DNA of 64,000 bases. It comes from Verrucomicrobiales bacterium (lineage in GTDB: Bacteria > Verrucomicrobiota > Verrucomicrobiia > Verrucomicrobiales > DEV007). The notes beneath the pieces were generated by a model. That model saw only the letters and a list, made by a program, of their open reading frames with translations. It was not told the DNA's origin and ran no database searches. The stretch spans positions 1 to 64,000 of the forward strand of contig JARGPH010000010.1 in the NCBI GenBank assembly GCA_029213065.1, read 5' to 3'. Position numbers and translations under genes: made by a program. How positions within the stretch are numbered: position 1 is the first letter of the stretch; the number at the start of each line of letters is the position of its first letter. Below, piece after piece: positions 35,138 to 44,134 of the stretch.

Positions 35138-35908
35138 CTACGGTCTCCAGATCAGTTCCGAAGTTCGACCTGACTTTAAAATCCGCTCATCATCCACTTC
35201 GAACTGCGTAATCGACCGAAAGAAGGGTAGAGGGTTTCCCTCAACCCGACTTTGACCTTCACGGTTCAATTGCAAGAGAAGCCTGAATCCGAAATAACTG
35301 ACCTTCCCGTTCCACGACGCCCCCATGAGGGTTTGCCCGAGCGAATGGACCTCAGGTAGATATTTTTTCACCCAGAGTGGCCGCTTCGTATTCATTTCGA
35401 TCTGCCAGGTTACCTCCTCACTCGAGCAAGTGTATAAATGAGGGCAGTTGAAGAGCCGATTCCAGAACGGCTGTCGTTCAAAACGCTCCCCGAAACAGCA
35501 GTCGATAATAACCAGATCAGGTGAGACCATCCCGGTTCCATCACCGACCGCGAGTTGCAGCAACTGATCCGCCTGCATCTGCTCACCGTTCGTAAAAAAG
35601 AGCCGCCCATCCGAATGCATGTGGGTTGCCAAGTAGAAAACTCTGATTTCCCCTGCAGCCTTGGGAATCTTTAACAGGGTTGCAAGTGACTCAGGAGACT
35701 CATTTATTAAAACACGACTCTGCGAAGGACTGATCGCCCTTTCGATCAATCGGGCACTCCCCTCCCAACCATCGAGGTCAGACTTCCATTTATGCTTTTC
35801 CTGCACAAAGGCATGAAAAACCACATCGGCACGGAGAGGGACCGGGGTTGCGAAAGCGAAAACGCCTGAAAGGACAATAAGGAAGGTGCGGGAAATTCTT
35901 TGTGACAT
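35138..35908 (-). CDS. secreted compact caspase-like protein
   Basis: A 256-residue protein with a signal peptide (cleavage near Leu-Arg-Ala-Asp). The strand Val-Phe-Tyr-Leu-Ala-Thr-His96-Met-His98 could provide the catalytic His. The strand Leu-Val-Ile-Ile-Asp136-Cys-Cys138-Phe-Gly-Glu resembles the Asp-x-Cys nucleophile strand of caspase-fold peptidases. Both elements are in the right order and spacing (about 42 residues). No additional domains. Assignment to the caspase fold is by motif and should be regarded as tentative. It is convergent to the Sel1 pair. Confidence 0.6.
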   Translation of the reverse strand: MSQRISRTFLIVLSGVFAFATPVPLRADVVFHAFVQEKHKWKSDLDGWEGSARLIERAISPSQSRVLINESPESLATLLKIPKAAGEIRVFYLATHMHSDGRLFFTNGEQMQADQLLQLAVGDGTGMVSPDLVIIDCCFGERFERQPFWNRLFNCPHLYTCSSEEVTWQIEMNTKRPLWVKKYLPEVHSLGQTLMGASWNGKVSYFGFRLLLQLNREGQSRVEGNPLPFFRSITQFEVDDERILKSGRTSELIWRP

Positions 35909-35970
35909 GCGGGGACTGACTACTCACCTAGTTCAACCTCAAGCGTTTTTCAATTCTCAAACTGAAACCG

Positions 35971-36001
35971 AAAAAGAGCACAACCCTCGCGGGTTGTGCT
36001 C
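35971..36001 (-). terminator. rho-independent terminator after the 36057-36716 gene
   Basis: A perfect 11-bp stem (GAGCACAACCC with a TCGC loop) at 35976-36001 is followed on the minus strand by five T (35975-35971). It lies 56 nt after the stop codon at 36057. Confidence 0.9.
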
Positions 36002-36056
36002 TCCAAATCCGCAAAGTCACTCATTTTGAGGACCTTGGAAAAAGCATCGTGAACGA

Positions 36057-36716
36057 TTATAGACTTGCGACGACAACATCGGTTCGAAGCCATTCGTTGG
36101 GATTCCCCTGAATGGTTCCGTCTTTAACCGCCGCTTTAACCTGATTGGAAACATTGGACCCGGCCCGAGGCGCTCTCGCCATCTCGACCACGTTACTGCT
36201 GACCAAACCACCCGTTCGCAAATCGACCGGGATAACGGCCGCTCTCGCACCTGATCCCGGCGAAGCCGGAACCGGAACCGCCTGGACCGGCGACACCTTC
36301 AAATCTTTAACCACAGTGGCCATGGACGGCGTGGCTTTCGCCGGAGACGTATTCCTGACCGAACGTGGCTCTTCTTTCTTTTTGAAAAAGCCACCTGAAC
36401 TACTCCCGCCACTCGATCCACCGGAAGCCTTTGCATACGACCTCCCGGCAGGCGAGGAAGCCCACTTCTTTTTCAACTTCTCCTGAGCCTTGCGGGCATT
36501 CGCCAAAGCTACCGCCCGTTGAGTGGCATTGGCTCGTTTGTAAGCGACTACAGAGTGTCGCTTCGCGATTCTCCCCCGCTCTCGACTTGCCACCCGGCTT
36601 GCCGGACCAAGCGCACTGGCAACACCGGGAATGGTACCGACAGCTAAGAGCATAAAGCCGTTCTTAACAATATTCCGTCTCGTTGAGACCGTCTGCAGTC
36701 TGTTGTTCTTTTTCAT
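36057..36716 (-). CDS. basic Ser/Gly/Ala-rich exported protein, unknown
   Basis: A 219-residue protein I do not recognise. The N-terminus has Thr-Arg-Arg-Asn-Ile-Val-Lys before a hydrophobic stretch ending Val-Ala-Ser-Ala, which resembles a twin-arginine signal but is also compatible with Sec. The mature part is rich in Lys, Arg, Ala and Ser, with a Gly-Ser tract in the middle (about 105-115) and Pro/Ala segments later, so it is probably largely disordered. GAGGAACC precedes the ATG. It is 217 bp downstream of the giant kinase gene and has its own terminator. Confidence 0.55.
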   Translation of the reverse strand: MKKNNRLQTVSTRRNIVKNGFMLLAVGTIPGVASALGPASRVASRERGRIAKRHSVVAYKRANATQRAVALANARKAQEKLKKKWASSPAGRSYAKASGGSSGGSSSGGFFKKKEEPRSVRNTSPAKATPSMATVVKDLKVSPVQAVPVPASPGSGARAAVIPVDLRTGGLVSSNVVEMARAPRAGSNVSNQVKAAVKDGTIQGNPNEWLRTDVVVASL

Positions 36717-36933
36717 TTTTTCAGGTTCCTCAAATGATAGCAGGATTTTTTCAGCTCAGTCGAGTTTGAAATTTCAAATCACTATTTATAAGCACTGTAT
36801 CAATATTCCGTCTCTTACCGAATCATCCCGTCAACAGGTATCCGGCAGATCCATTGATACTATAGACGAATCAGGCACGGAATGATTCACCCAATCATAA
36901 AACACTTCATGCTCCACACTGACTGTTGCCGTC

Positions 36934-39900
36934 TCACTGGCGCTCAGGAACCAAGGCAACGCGAAACCCGATAAAGTGACTTCCGACAATCGCCCGTTCC
37001 CCTCTCCTCACGGCGACCCGGCAGCGAAACGGCTGATCAAAATAGTTACCTCCTCTCACCACCCTGCGAACATCTGCAGAAGTGGAGGGAGGCCCGACAG
37101 GGTCGGTAACATCCCCTTCTTTGTAGGTATCCCGCGAATAGACATCGAAACACCACTCAGAGACATTCCCTATTACGTCATACAGTCCCCAATCATTGGC
37201 TTTCTTTCCGCCCACTTCCTGCGAGCCGGAAAAGTCGAATGTGATTTCTTTCTCAGCCCAGTCAGTGGCGATGACAGCAGTCTGAAATGCTTTCTGACTG
37301 TTTCCTGCATACCAGGCCTGCTTACTGACTTCATCCGAGTGATTGTATCCTTTAAAGCTGATAAAATCGCCGGGCAACGGAGTGGCACTGCCGGCCCGGG
37401 CAGCCCGTTCCCATTGCGCCTCGGTAGGAAGAGAAAACTCGTACCCGTCCGGAATCATTTCGCGGTTCGATTCAGTTAGCCATTTTGAATACTGCATAGC
37501 CCCCTCCCAGGTCACTTCTGTCATCGGCTGCTTGAGACTTCCCCAGGTCGCATTCTCCTTTTCCTTCATGACCCATTTTCCGTTTCGCTGCTCAATCGGG
37601 CAGGTCACGGCGCCTTCATCAATCCAGTCCCCCTTTTCGATTCCGACTGAATTCATGAAATCGAGAAAGTTCTCAATCGTCACCTCAGTTTCAGCAACCC
37701 AGTATCCCTCCGACAACTTGACTTGACGCAACGGTTCATCTTTAGGAGCTCTCGGAGAACTGACATTTGAGCTCACCGAAAGTTCATTGTAGATCGCCAC
37801 CAACTCGTCCTGAGCCGTGCCCATGCCGAATGTCCCCGGTTCGATCCAGACCAGTTCGGGTAATCCTTTCAACGTGAGGTTAGCCTCGAGCAGAGAGGTA
37901 TCATCCCCTTTCACATTCTCCTTCTCAACCACCTCCTCTTTACCCGACGCGACCGAAGAATCGGTTCCCTTCATTTTTTCAGAATCCAACGTGGTAGTTA
38001 CATTCCCTTTCTCCTTTCCCTTGGAGTCTGTCTCCGGGGTATTCATCACCTCAACCACTTTCTCACCAATGAGACTGTCCTTCTGCTTACCCAATGAAGC
38101 GATGGCGGAATCGGAGAGCGAAGGCAGCTTTGCCTTTGCCTCTTTCTCGATGCGTTTCACCTCTTCATCAATGGCCTCGACCGTAAACCCCTCAGCCGAC
38201 GATGACGAAATCTGGAGAAGCCGTTCACCCTCCGACAGAGATTTCATCGCGGCATCAGCAAGAATCTTGCTATCACCATAAGCGAAGGTTCTGATTTGCT
38301 TCTCAAGTTTCCGCACTTCGTCTGCGGGCATATCAGTCAGATTACCATCGATAAACTTATCAAAGTTATTGAAGGAGCTAACCGCGTATTTGCTCAAGTC
38401 ATCGCGCTTCTCCGGAAACATCTCGTGAGCCTTCGCGGCGAAAGCGAGCCGGTCTATTCCCGCGACATCTTCCGACTCGGCTTCCCATTTCGCCCACCTC
38501 TCAGCAGGGTCGGGTTTCAGGAACACGACTGCAAGAACGACAAGCAAAACAGCGCCTCCAATACCCAGCTTCAGGATCAGTGATCTTTTTGCTTTCTCTC
38601 CCGACTCCCAGGCCTGCAGCACTTCATCCTGTGAGAAAGGCAATCCATCCGGAAGCATCATTGTCCGTTGCGTCTTCGGGCACTTCACCGAAGCCCCTTC
38701 GACCCAGTCACTGATCGATTGAATGCGGAATGGCTTTGTCGAAGCATAGGGACTTTTGACAAACCCCGGACGATCGGTATCCAGCGCGGCACTGAGAAGT
38801 GGTAGCTTGTCAGGGAGTTTAAACTCATTTCCATCGGAGGACTTAATCGTCGATCCGGAGACCCACGATCTACCTTCAACTTCGATCTCTTTTCCGGAAA
38901 AAGGATCAACGATTATACCATGACTTGTCGGCAGTGCCTTACGCGCGTCAACCGTCAAACGCCCCTCCGGCAGCGGCAAATTGCCGGGAAGGACGAAATG
39001 TCCACCGGTAGCAGCACACGTCAACGATTCGCCGGCCTTCCAAACCGCAGGTTTAATTGATTTACTACCGGCAAACGGCGGCGTCACCTCGACCTTGGTG
39101 AGATCGAAATCGGTGGCTTCAGGTAGAGCAGGCAGTGCCCGCGGGAGTTGGATTTTCTTTCCGGCCGGATCTTCGAGAATTTCCTCTGGCTTCCACTGAT
39201 CGAGAGAAACCCTGAAGGACGATTCCGGATCATAGGGACTGAAAACAAGCCCGGTAATTTTCTCATCCGGCACAGCCTCGGGAAGCGGTAGATCTTCCGG
39301 CAACTTCAACGGCCTTCCCGTCGCAGGGCAGGAAATGATTTTACCGGGCTCCCAGTCTCCGATCACCACATCATACTCCTTCTCACCTTTTTCGTAGGGC
39401 GTCTTGATCTTCCGGCCTCCGGCAACAACTGCGACCAGCGGTGGGATATCCCGGGGAAGTTGAACGGTTACCGCTGGATCGCCTTCAAGAACAACAATCG
39501 ATCTTCGCTCCCAGAGCAGCCCTTCAATCGGAATACTAACACCCGTCTTCGGATGGAGGATCGCCCCCGGATTCTTCGAATCCAACTCAGCCTCATCAGC
39601 CCAGACAGGAAACCCGTCCGCCTTGGAAGGCAATTTCATCAAAAGACCGGAAGCGTCACATCGTATTTGCTTTTCCGCCCGCCAGTCTCCTACAGCAACT
39701 TTCTGCCGCTTGCCCGGTTCATAAGGGCTTTCGATCACCCCCGTAACGAAAGCACCTTCAACTTCCTCATCCTGAACGAGGAGCCCCGTTTTCGGAACCG
39801 GCAGTGCAGCCCCGGATGGCGTTATAATCTCACGCCCGGTATGAGGGCACTTTAAAGAATGATCAGGAAGCCAGTCCTCGCCGTCCACCTGAAACTCTTT

Positions 39901-42900
39901 CGCTCCGGAGTCGAACGGACTGACGAGGTAGCCCGGACGATCCTTTTTCGCAGAAGCCTCCAGAGCCGGCAAACGGGGAGGTAACTTGAAAACCCTGCCC
40001 TTGAATTTAGAACTCTCAATCTCGCGTCCCTCCACCCACTGGTCAGGGGGGATTATCTGATCCCGCTTCTTCGCATTCGAATAAGGACAGGCTACGACAC
40101 CATTTCTGCCATCGAGAATAGCAGCCTGCAACGGCGGCAGTTCAGGAAGTAGAAAGTTACGTTTTGATTTTCCACAGAGAATTTTGCTTCCCTCGACCCA
40201 GTCAGCACCGGCTATCTCAATGGACTCAGTTTCCGGAGAATAGGGACTGTAAACATAACCTTTCTCTCCGGTTCTCTCAAAATCCACTTTTGCCGTAAGA
40301 GTCCATTCCGGAAGCTGATCGGGCAGTTTGTAAAGATAGCCGCTCCCGGAAAGTCGAAGTATTTTTCCGGGCTCCCAGTCTTCCTCTTCGGAAATCTCTA
40401 TGATGTCATCTGAATACGGAGATCTTACTTCACCGAATTGATGATCAGAGATCACAGCCGCAGATTTAATTTCAGGAATCGAATCGGGTAACAACAACTC
40501 GATGTGATCATCTGAATCGACTTCAACAACAGCACCTGCATTCCAATTGTGAGACGCAACCTCAAGGCGCGCTCCTGTCTGCGGAACGATTATCACACCG
40601 GGGCCCTCCATGACCTCCGCTGTCATTCTTGGAAGCAGCTCATAGGAAGAGGGCAACTTGAAGAAACGGCCCGTGGTACGACATTTGATCTCTCTACCGG
40701 GAATCCAGTCCTCTGCGGAAACCTCCTGCTCTTCGTGATCGGAGTAGGGGGAAAAAGCCTTCAGCTTGCCGCCTTCTTCCAGTGTTTCCCCGACGAGAGG
40801 AGGCAACTCATCCGGAAGTCTGAAAAACTCACTCGAATCCCCGCATTGAACTAACGCTCCGGGGACCCACTTCTCCCCGGGAACCTCAACCCTTTTTCCG
40901 GCTGCATAGGGACTCTCAATCGTTCCTGTAAAACCGTTCTGAAGGGGAATATCACTGACGACCTCTGGAAGCCTCGGTAGCTTCTCAGGGAGTCTGCAAA
41001 GGCATTTTGATTCGGGGCATTTAAGGATTTCTCCGCGCTTCCACTGCGATGCTTCCACCGCAATCTCAATTCCGGAATATGGGGAAAGAACTCTGTCAAA
41101 GATACCATCCTGAACCGTGGCCTTTTTCAACTCCGGAAGCTTTTCGAGTAGCAGGAAACTCCGACCTTCACGCTCAACACTCAAGCCCAGCTCCCATTCA
41201 TCCGGAAATAAATCCGTCTTCGCTCCAGAATAGGGATCAACAATCCATCCCGGCTTATCGAGCAAATACTTACTGACTTTCAGCTCGGGAATCACCGAAG
41301 GAAGCAAAAACTCTTTACCATCTTCAGCGGTAATCTTCTGATTTCCCCGCCATTCTTTCCCGGGAATTTTCTGCTCCCGATTGGTAAATGGATTAATGAC
41401 AATCCCGTCGCTGCCATCTCCATGGATTCTCGCAACATGCTTTCGATCCGGCAAATCATCGGGCAATCGACAGAGCAAATCAGTAATCTGACAAACGAGA
41501 ACTTTTCCCTTCTGCCAATCACTGTCGGCGACCTTGAACTCTGCATCGACAAACGGACTTGTTACGACCCCGCGGTATTCATCGACTGACTTGATCAGTT
41601 TCGGAGCGGGAAGTTCATCTGGCAGAACGTACTCACGATTGCGCGTCGAAAGGATAGTTCCTCCGACCCACAAATCAGGATCGATTGCCTGGCAATCCTC
41701 TTCACTGGGAAAAAACGGACTCGATACCTTGCCGGGTTCGTTCTCGTAAATAATCGCTTTCAAACGCGGAAGAGAAGCAGGCAACTTGTACTGCAGACCT
41801 GAAACGGGACAGGTGCCACGCTCTCCCTCCTGCCACAGTTCAACCCCTTCCGTCTCCAGGAAATTAATGCGGGTATTCTGGTCCACAGGAATATACGGCG
41901 AATGAATAATCCCAGGTTCTTTCACGTCAGCGAGGCACACGAGAGCTTCAATTTGAGCCGAAAGCTGAAACATGTCTCCCGTCTCCTGACAGATAAACTG
42001 CTTGTATGGCCTGATCTCCGGCCCCTGCAGCGAAAAGCGCTTTCTCGTAATCGGGTTGCGAAATTCGCCCGGTCCGGTCGAGACCGCCTCAGGAAGATTG
42101 TAAGATTGATATTGCGGGCCCGCAGAGACTGATATCGACGCCTCTATATCCGATTTGGGAAGAGAAGGAGGGCCTGAACGCCGATGTCTGTGACTCGATT
42201 GAGTCCCCGCAGATCCGGCAGTTCGATCAGAACTCCCCCTCGAAGACGAAGAAGCGTAACCGCCAGTGCCCGTCCCCGGAGAAGCCGATGTTTTCCCGGA
42301 AACGGAAAAATCGATCTCGGAGAAATTGAAATTCTCTCCTTCCGCATCACAGATGCGGCGAAGGATATCAGAACACTTCGTTTCGCTCTCGGCTGCACCG
42401 CAAATGTGATCACACAGCAGATTATTGGATTCCTCAGTCAGTCCACTGATGCTGGAATACCCATACCGGGATTGGTAGGCGACAGAAGGCACCGGCTTAC
42501 CACCGATTAACCGGTAGAGTCTCGCGCAGAAGACAACTGACGCAGGGAAATCCGCACCTACCGAGCTTATAATCGCGTCATTGGAATCGAGGGTCTGCTC
42601 AACATCAAACTCTTCAGAACTGAACGAGATCGAAGCCGGCAACGAAAGCGGATTCACTTCCAACCGGTGCCGGGGCCATTTCGGAATCGTCTCGCTGAGA
42701 AATTGATCTTTGGAACTGCTATTCGAAGGGACAAGAAGAATCTCCGCTTCCCCGACAGTCGGGACAGGCACTCCCATCTCCGCAGTATAGTCGAGCAGGT
42801 CAGCGAGAGTGCTCAACAAGGGGAGCGCGTGGGAAAATTGAAACCGCCCGTGCCTTCTCACCACATCTCTCAAAAGAATCCCCTCGCGCGGCTCGAACTC

Positions 42901-44127
42901 AATCACTGCTTCCCCACTCGAGAACCAGTAAAAGGCGAGCGGTCGCAAAAACGCATCCGGATAGCCACGACCTGAACCCTGCAAAACAACGTGGGAATCA
43001 ACGAGCTGTTTCACTTCATCGAACGTTTTCTCATCGCCATCCGCAAAGAGCCGGGTATTCAAAATCGCGATGAGCGTGGAAGCCTGGTCCTGCTTTCTCC
43101 TTGCGAGCATGAACTTGCTCCAACTGCAGTCGAGAGGACTTCCTGTCAGATTATCAAATACGTCATCGAACCGGTCCGATCGCTTCTCAGCAATCGATCG
43201 GTTTTCATCGAGGACAGGCGGAGACCTACGCGCCTTGGACGATCCCTCATCATCGTCGACGAGATCGGAACAGCTCAAGGCTTTCTCAGGGAATCCCGCC
43301 TTCTTCTTCAAATAAAGATCCAGCGCGGAAAGGACCTCTGAAGCGGTCGAATAACGCTCGCCGCGTTTCTTCGCCATCATCTTTTCAAGAATGGCGGCAA
43401 GATCCTTATCACATTCAGTCACCTTGAAAGGGCGATCATAATTGACATGCTCGGCCTCAACTTCGTGCCTGTTATCAAGGTCCAGTGGCTTCGGCTTCTT
43501 CCCCTGAAGAAGATACCACATCGCAACACCCAGTGAGTATAGATCACTCCTGCTGTCGAGGTCTTCATCTCTGATCTGCTCAGGACTGGCAAACAACGGA
43601 GTGCCCTTCACTCCGGGCGCTGACTGCATCGTGTCGTCCAGAGTCTTCGCCAGACCGAAATCGATTAACTTAACGCCCAACTCGCCATTGCGGAGTCGTC
43701 CCAGCATCATGTTGGATGGCTTAATATCGCGATGAACGATTCCCTGTCCATGCGCCTCAGCGAGTCCAAGACAAGCCTGCCGACCTATCAATGCGACATG
43801 CTCTTCAGGCAGTCCTTTCTTCTCAACACAGAGTTCGTTCAGGTCGCCCCCCTCACAATACTCCATTGCACAGTAAAGATCTCCCTCTGGAGTCTCCCCG
43901 GCATAACTGAAAACGACAATATGTTCGCATTGAAACTGCAGGGCTAAAAGTGCTTCGATTTCACTGATGAAATCAAACTTCTTTCGTCCATCAATATTAT
44001 CGATCACCTTGATCGCGAATTGCTTCCCTTTGAAAAGAGGATGCTTTCCCCGATACGTCGAGCCAAACGAACCGGTTCTCGGCTCAAATGACTGATCGAT
44101 GATGTAATCGCCGATCTTTTCTTTCAT
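36934..44127 (-). CDS. giant Ser/Thr kinase with 21 WxxG/LP repeats, TM helix and FGE-like domain
   Basis: A 2397-residue protein. The kinase (about 7-275) has Gly19-x-Phe-Gly-Ser-Thr-Tyr, Lys40, Glu57, His132-Arg-Asp134-Ile-Lys-Pro-Ser-Asn, Asp156-Phe-Gly and Ser-Pro-Glu, so it should be active. Residues about 330-610 read like a second kinase without the His-Arg-Asp motif (pseudokinase). About 21 repeats of 55 residues (about 680-1835) follow. A single membrane helix (about 1845-1868) puts the C-terminal half outside. The last 310 residues form an FGE/SUMF1-like domain (Pro-Thr-Glu-Ala-Gln-Trp-Glu, Asn-Val-Ser-Glu-Trp, Gly-Phe-Arg-Val-Ala). Chlamydial Pkn1 has kinase plus FGE, without these repeats. 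It is the last gene of a six-gene operon. Confidence 0.92.
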   Translation of the reverse strand: MKEKIGDYIIDQSFEPRTGSFGSTYRGKHPLFKGKQFAIKVIDNIDGRKKFDFISEIEALLALQFQCEHIVVFSYAGETPEGDLYCAMEYCEGGDLNELCVEKKGLPEEHVALIGRQACLGLAEAHGQGIVHRDIKPSNMMLGRLRNGELGVKLIDFGLAKTLDDTMQSAPGVKGTPLFASPEQIRDEDLDSRSDLYSLGVAMWYLLQGKKPKPLDLDNRHEVEAEHVNYDRPFKVTECDKDLAAILEKMMAKKRGERYSTASEVLSALDLYLKKKAGFPEKALSCSDLVDDDEGSSKARRSPPVLDENRSIAEKRSDRFDDVFDNLTGSPLDCSWSKFMLARRKQDQASTLIAILNTRLFADGDEKTFDEVKQLVDSHVVLQGSGRGYPDAFLRPLAFYWFSSGEAVIEFEPREGILLRDVVRRHGRFQFSHALPLLSTLADLLDYTAEMGVPVPTVGEAEILLVPSNSSSKDQFLSETIPKWPRHRLEVNPLSLPASISFSSEEFDVEQTLDSNDAIISSVGADFPASVVFCARLYRLIGGKPVPSVAYQSRYGYSSISGLTEESNNLLCDHICGAAESETKCSDILRRICDAEGENFNFSEIDFSVSGKTSASPGTGTGGYASSSSRGSSDRTAGSAGTQSSHRHRRSGPPSLPKSDIEASISVSAGPQYQSYNLPEAVSTGPGEFRNPITRKRFSLQGPEIRPYKQFICQETGDMFQLSAQIEALVCLADVKEPGIIHSPYIPVDQNTRINFLETEGVELWQEGERGTCPVSGLQYKLPASLPRLKAIIYENEPGKVSSPFFPSEEDCQAIDPDLWVGGTILSTRNREYVLPDELPAPKLIKSVDEYRGVVTSPFVDAEFKVADSDWQKGKVLVCQITDLLCRLPDDLPDRKHVARIHGDGSDGIVINPFTNREQKIPGKEWRGNQKITAEDGKEFLLPSVIPELKVSKYLLDKPGWIVDPYSGAKTDLFPDEWELGLSVEREGRSFLLLEKLPELKKATVQDGIFDRVLSPYSGIEIAVEASQWKRGEILKCPESKCLCRLPEKLPRLPEVVSDIPLQNGFTGTIESPYAAGKRVEVPGEKWVPGALVQCGDSSEFFRLPDELPPLVGETLEEGGKLKAFSPYSDHEEQEVSAEDWIPGREIKCRTTGRFFKLPSSYELLPRMTAEVMEGPGVIIVPQTGARLEVASHNWNAGAVVEVDSDDHIELLLPDSIPEIKSAAVISDHQFGEVRSPYSDDIIEISEEEDWEPGKILRLSGSGYLYKLPDQLPEWTLTAKVDFERTGEKGYVYSPYSPETESIEIAGADWVEGSKILCGKSKRNFLLPELPPLQAAILDGRNGVVACPYSNAKKRDQIIPPDQWVEGREIESSKFKGRVFKLPPRLPALEASAKKDRPGYLVSPFDSGAKEFQVDGEDWLPDHSLKCPHTGREIITPSGAALPVPKTGLLVQDEEVEGAFVTGVIESPYEPGKRQKVAVGDWRAEKQIRCDASGLLMKLPSKADGFPVWADEAELDSKNPGAILHPKTGVSIPIEGLLWERRSIVVLEGDPAVTVQLPRDIPPLVAVVAGGRKIKTPYEKGEKEYDVVIGDWEPGKIISCPATGRPLKLPEDLPLPEAVPDEKITGLVFSPYDPESSFRVSLDQWKPEEILEDPAGKKIQLPRALPALPEATDFDLTKVEVTPPFAGSKSIKPAVWKAGESLTCAATGGHFVLPGNLPLPEGRLTVDARKALPTSHGIIVDPFSGKEIEVEGRSWVSGSTIKSSDGNEFKLPDKLPLLSAALDTDRPGFVKSPYASTKPFRIQSISDWVEGASVKCPKTQRTMMLPDGLPFSQDEVLQAWESGEKAKRSLILKLGIGGAVLLVVLAVVFLKPDPAERWAKWEAESEDVAGIDRLAFAAKAHEMFPEKRDDLSKYAVSSFNNFDKFIDGNLTDMPADEVRKLEKQIRTFAYGDSKILADAAMKSLSEGERLLQISSSSAEGFTVEAIDEEVKRIEKEAKAKLPSLSDSAIASLGKQKDSLIGEKVVEVMNTPETDSKGKEKGNVTTTLDSEKMKGTDSSVASGKEEVVEKENVKGDDTSLLEANLTLKGLPELVWIEPGTFGMGTAQDELVAIYNELSVSSNVSSPRAPKDEPLRQVKLSEGYWVAETEVTIENFLDFMNSVGIEKGDWIDEGAVTCPIEQRNGKWVMKEKENATWGSLKQPMTEVTWEGAMQYSKWLTESNREMIPDGYEFSLPTEAQWERAARAGSATPLPGDFISFKGYNHSDEVSKQAWYAGNSQKAFQTAVIATDWAEKEITFDFSGSQEVGGKKANDWGLYDVIGNVSEWCFDVYSRDTYKEGDVTDPVGPPSTSADVRRVVRGGNYFDQPFRCRVAVRRGERAIVGSHFIGFRVALVPERQ
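38622..42090 (-). repeat. protein-level array of about 21 repeats in the kinase
   Basis: Each unit of about 55 residues reads roughly Gly-x-Val-x-Ser-Pro-(Tyr/Phe), then about 10 residues, Trp-x-x-Gly-x-x-Ile-x-Cys-x-x-(Thr/Ser)-Gly-x-x-(Phe/Leu)-x-Leu-Pro-x-x-Leu-Pro. Trp is present in 20 units, Cys in about half. The DNA copies are strongly diverged, so the array is old. It resembles no domain I can name. Confidence 0.85.
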
Positions 44128-44134
44128 GAAATAG

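Noticed and set aside
31240-35908. Bacterial gasdermin or other pore-forming partner near the caspase-fold genes
   Set aside because: None of the neighbouring proteins shows a recognisable pore-forming fold; the nearby membrane protein at 30562 is a plain four-helix protein.
36934-38050. FGE/C-type-lectin-like domain as a diversity-generating retroelement target
   Set aside because: Such domains are frequent targets, but no reverse transcriptase or template repeat was seen in the window.
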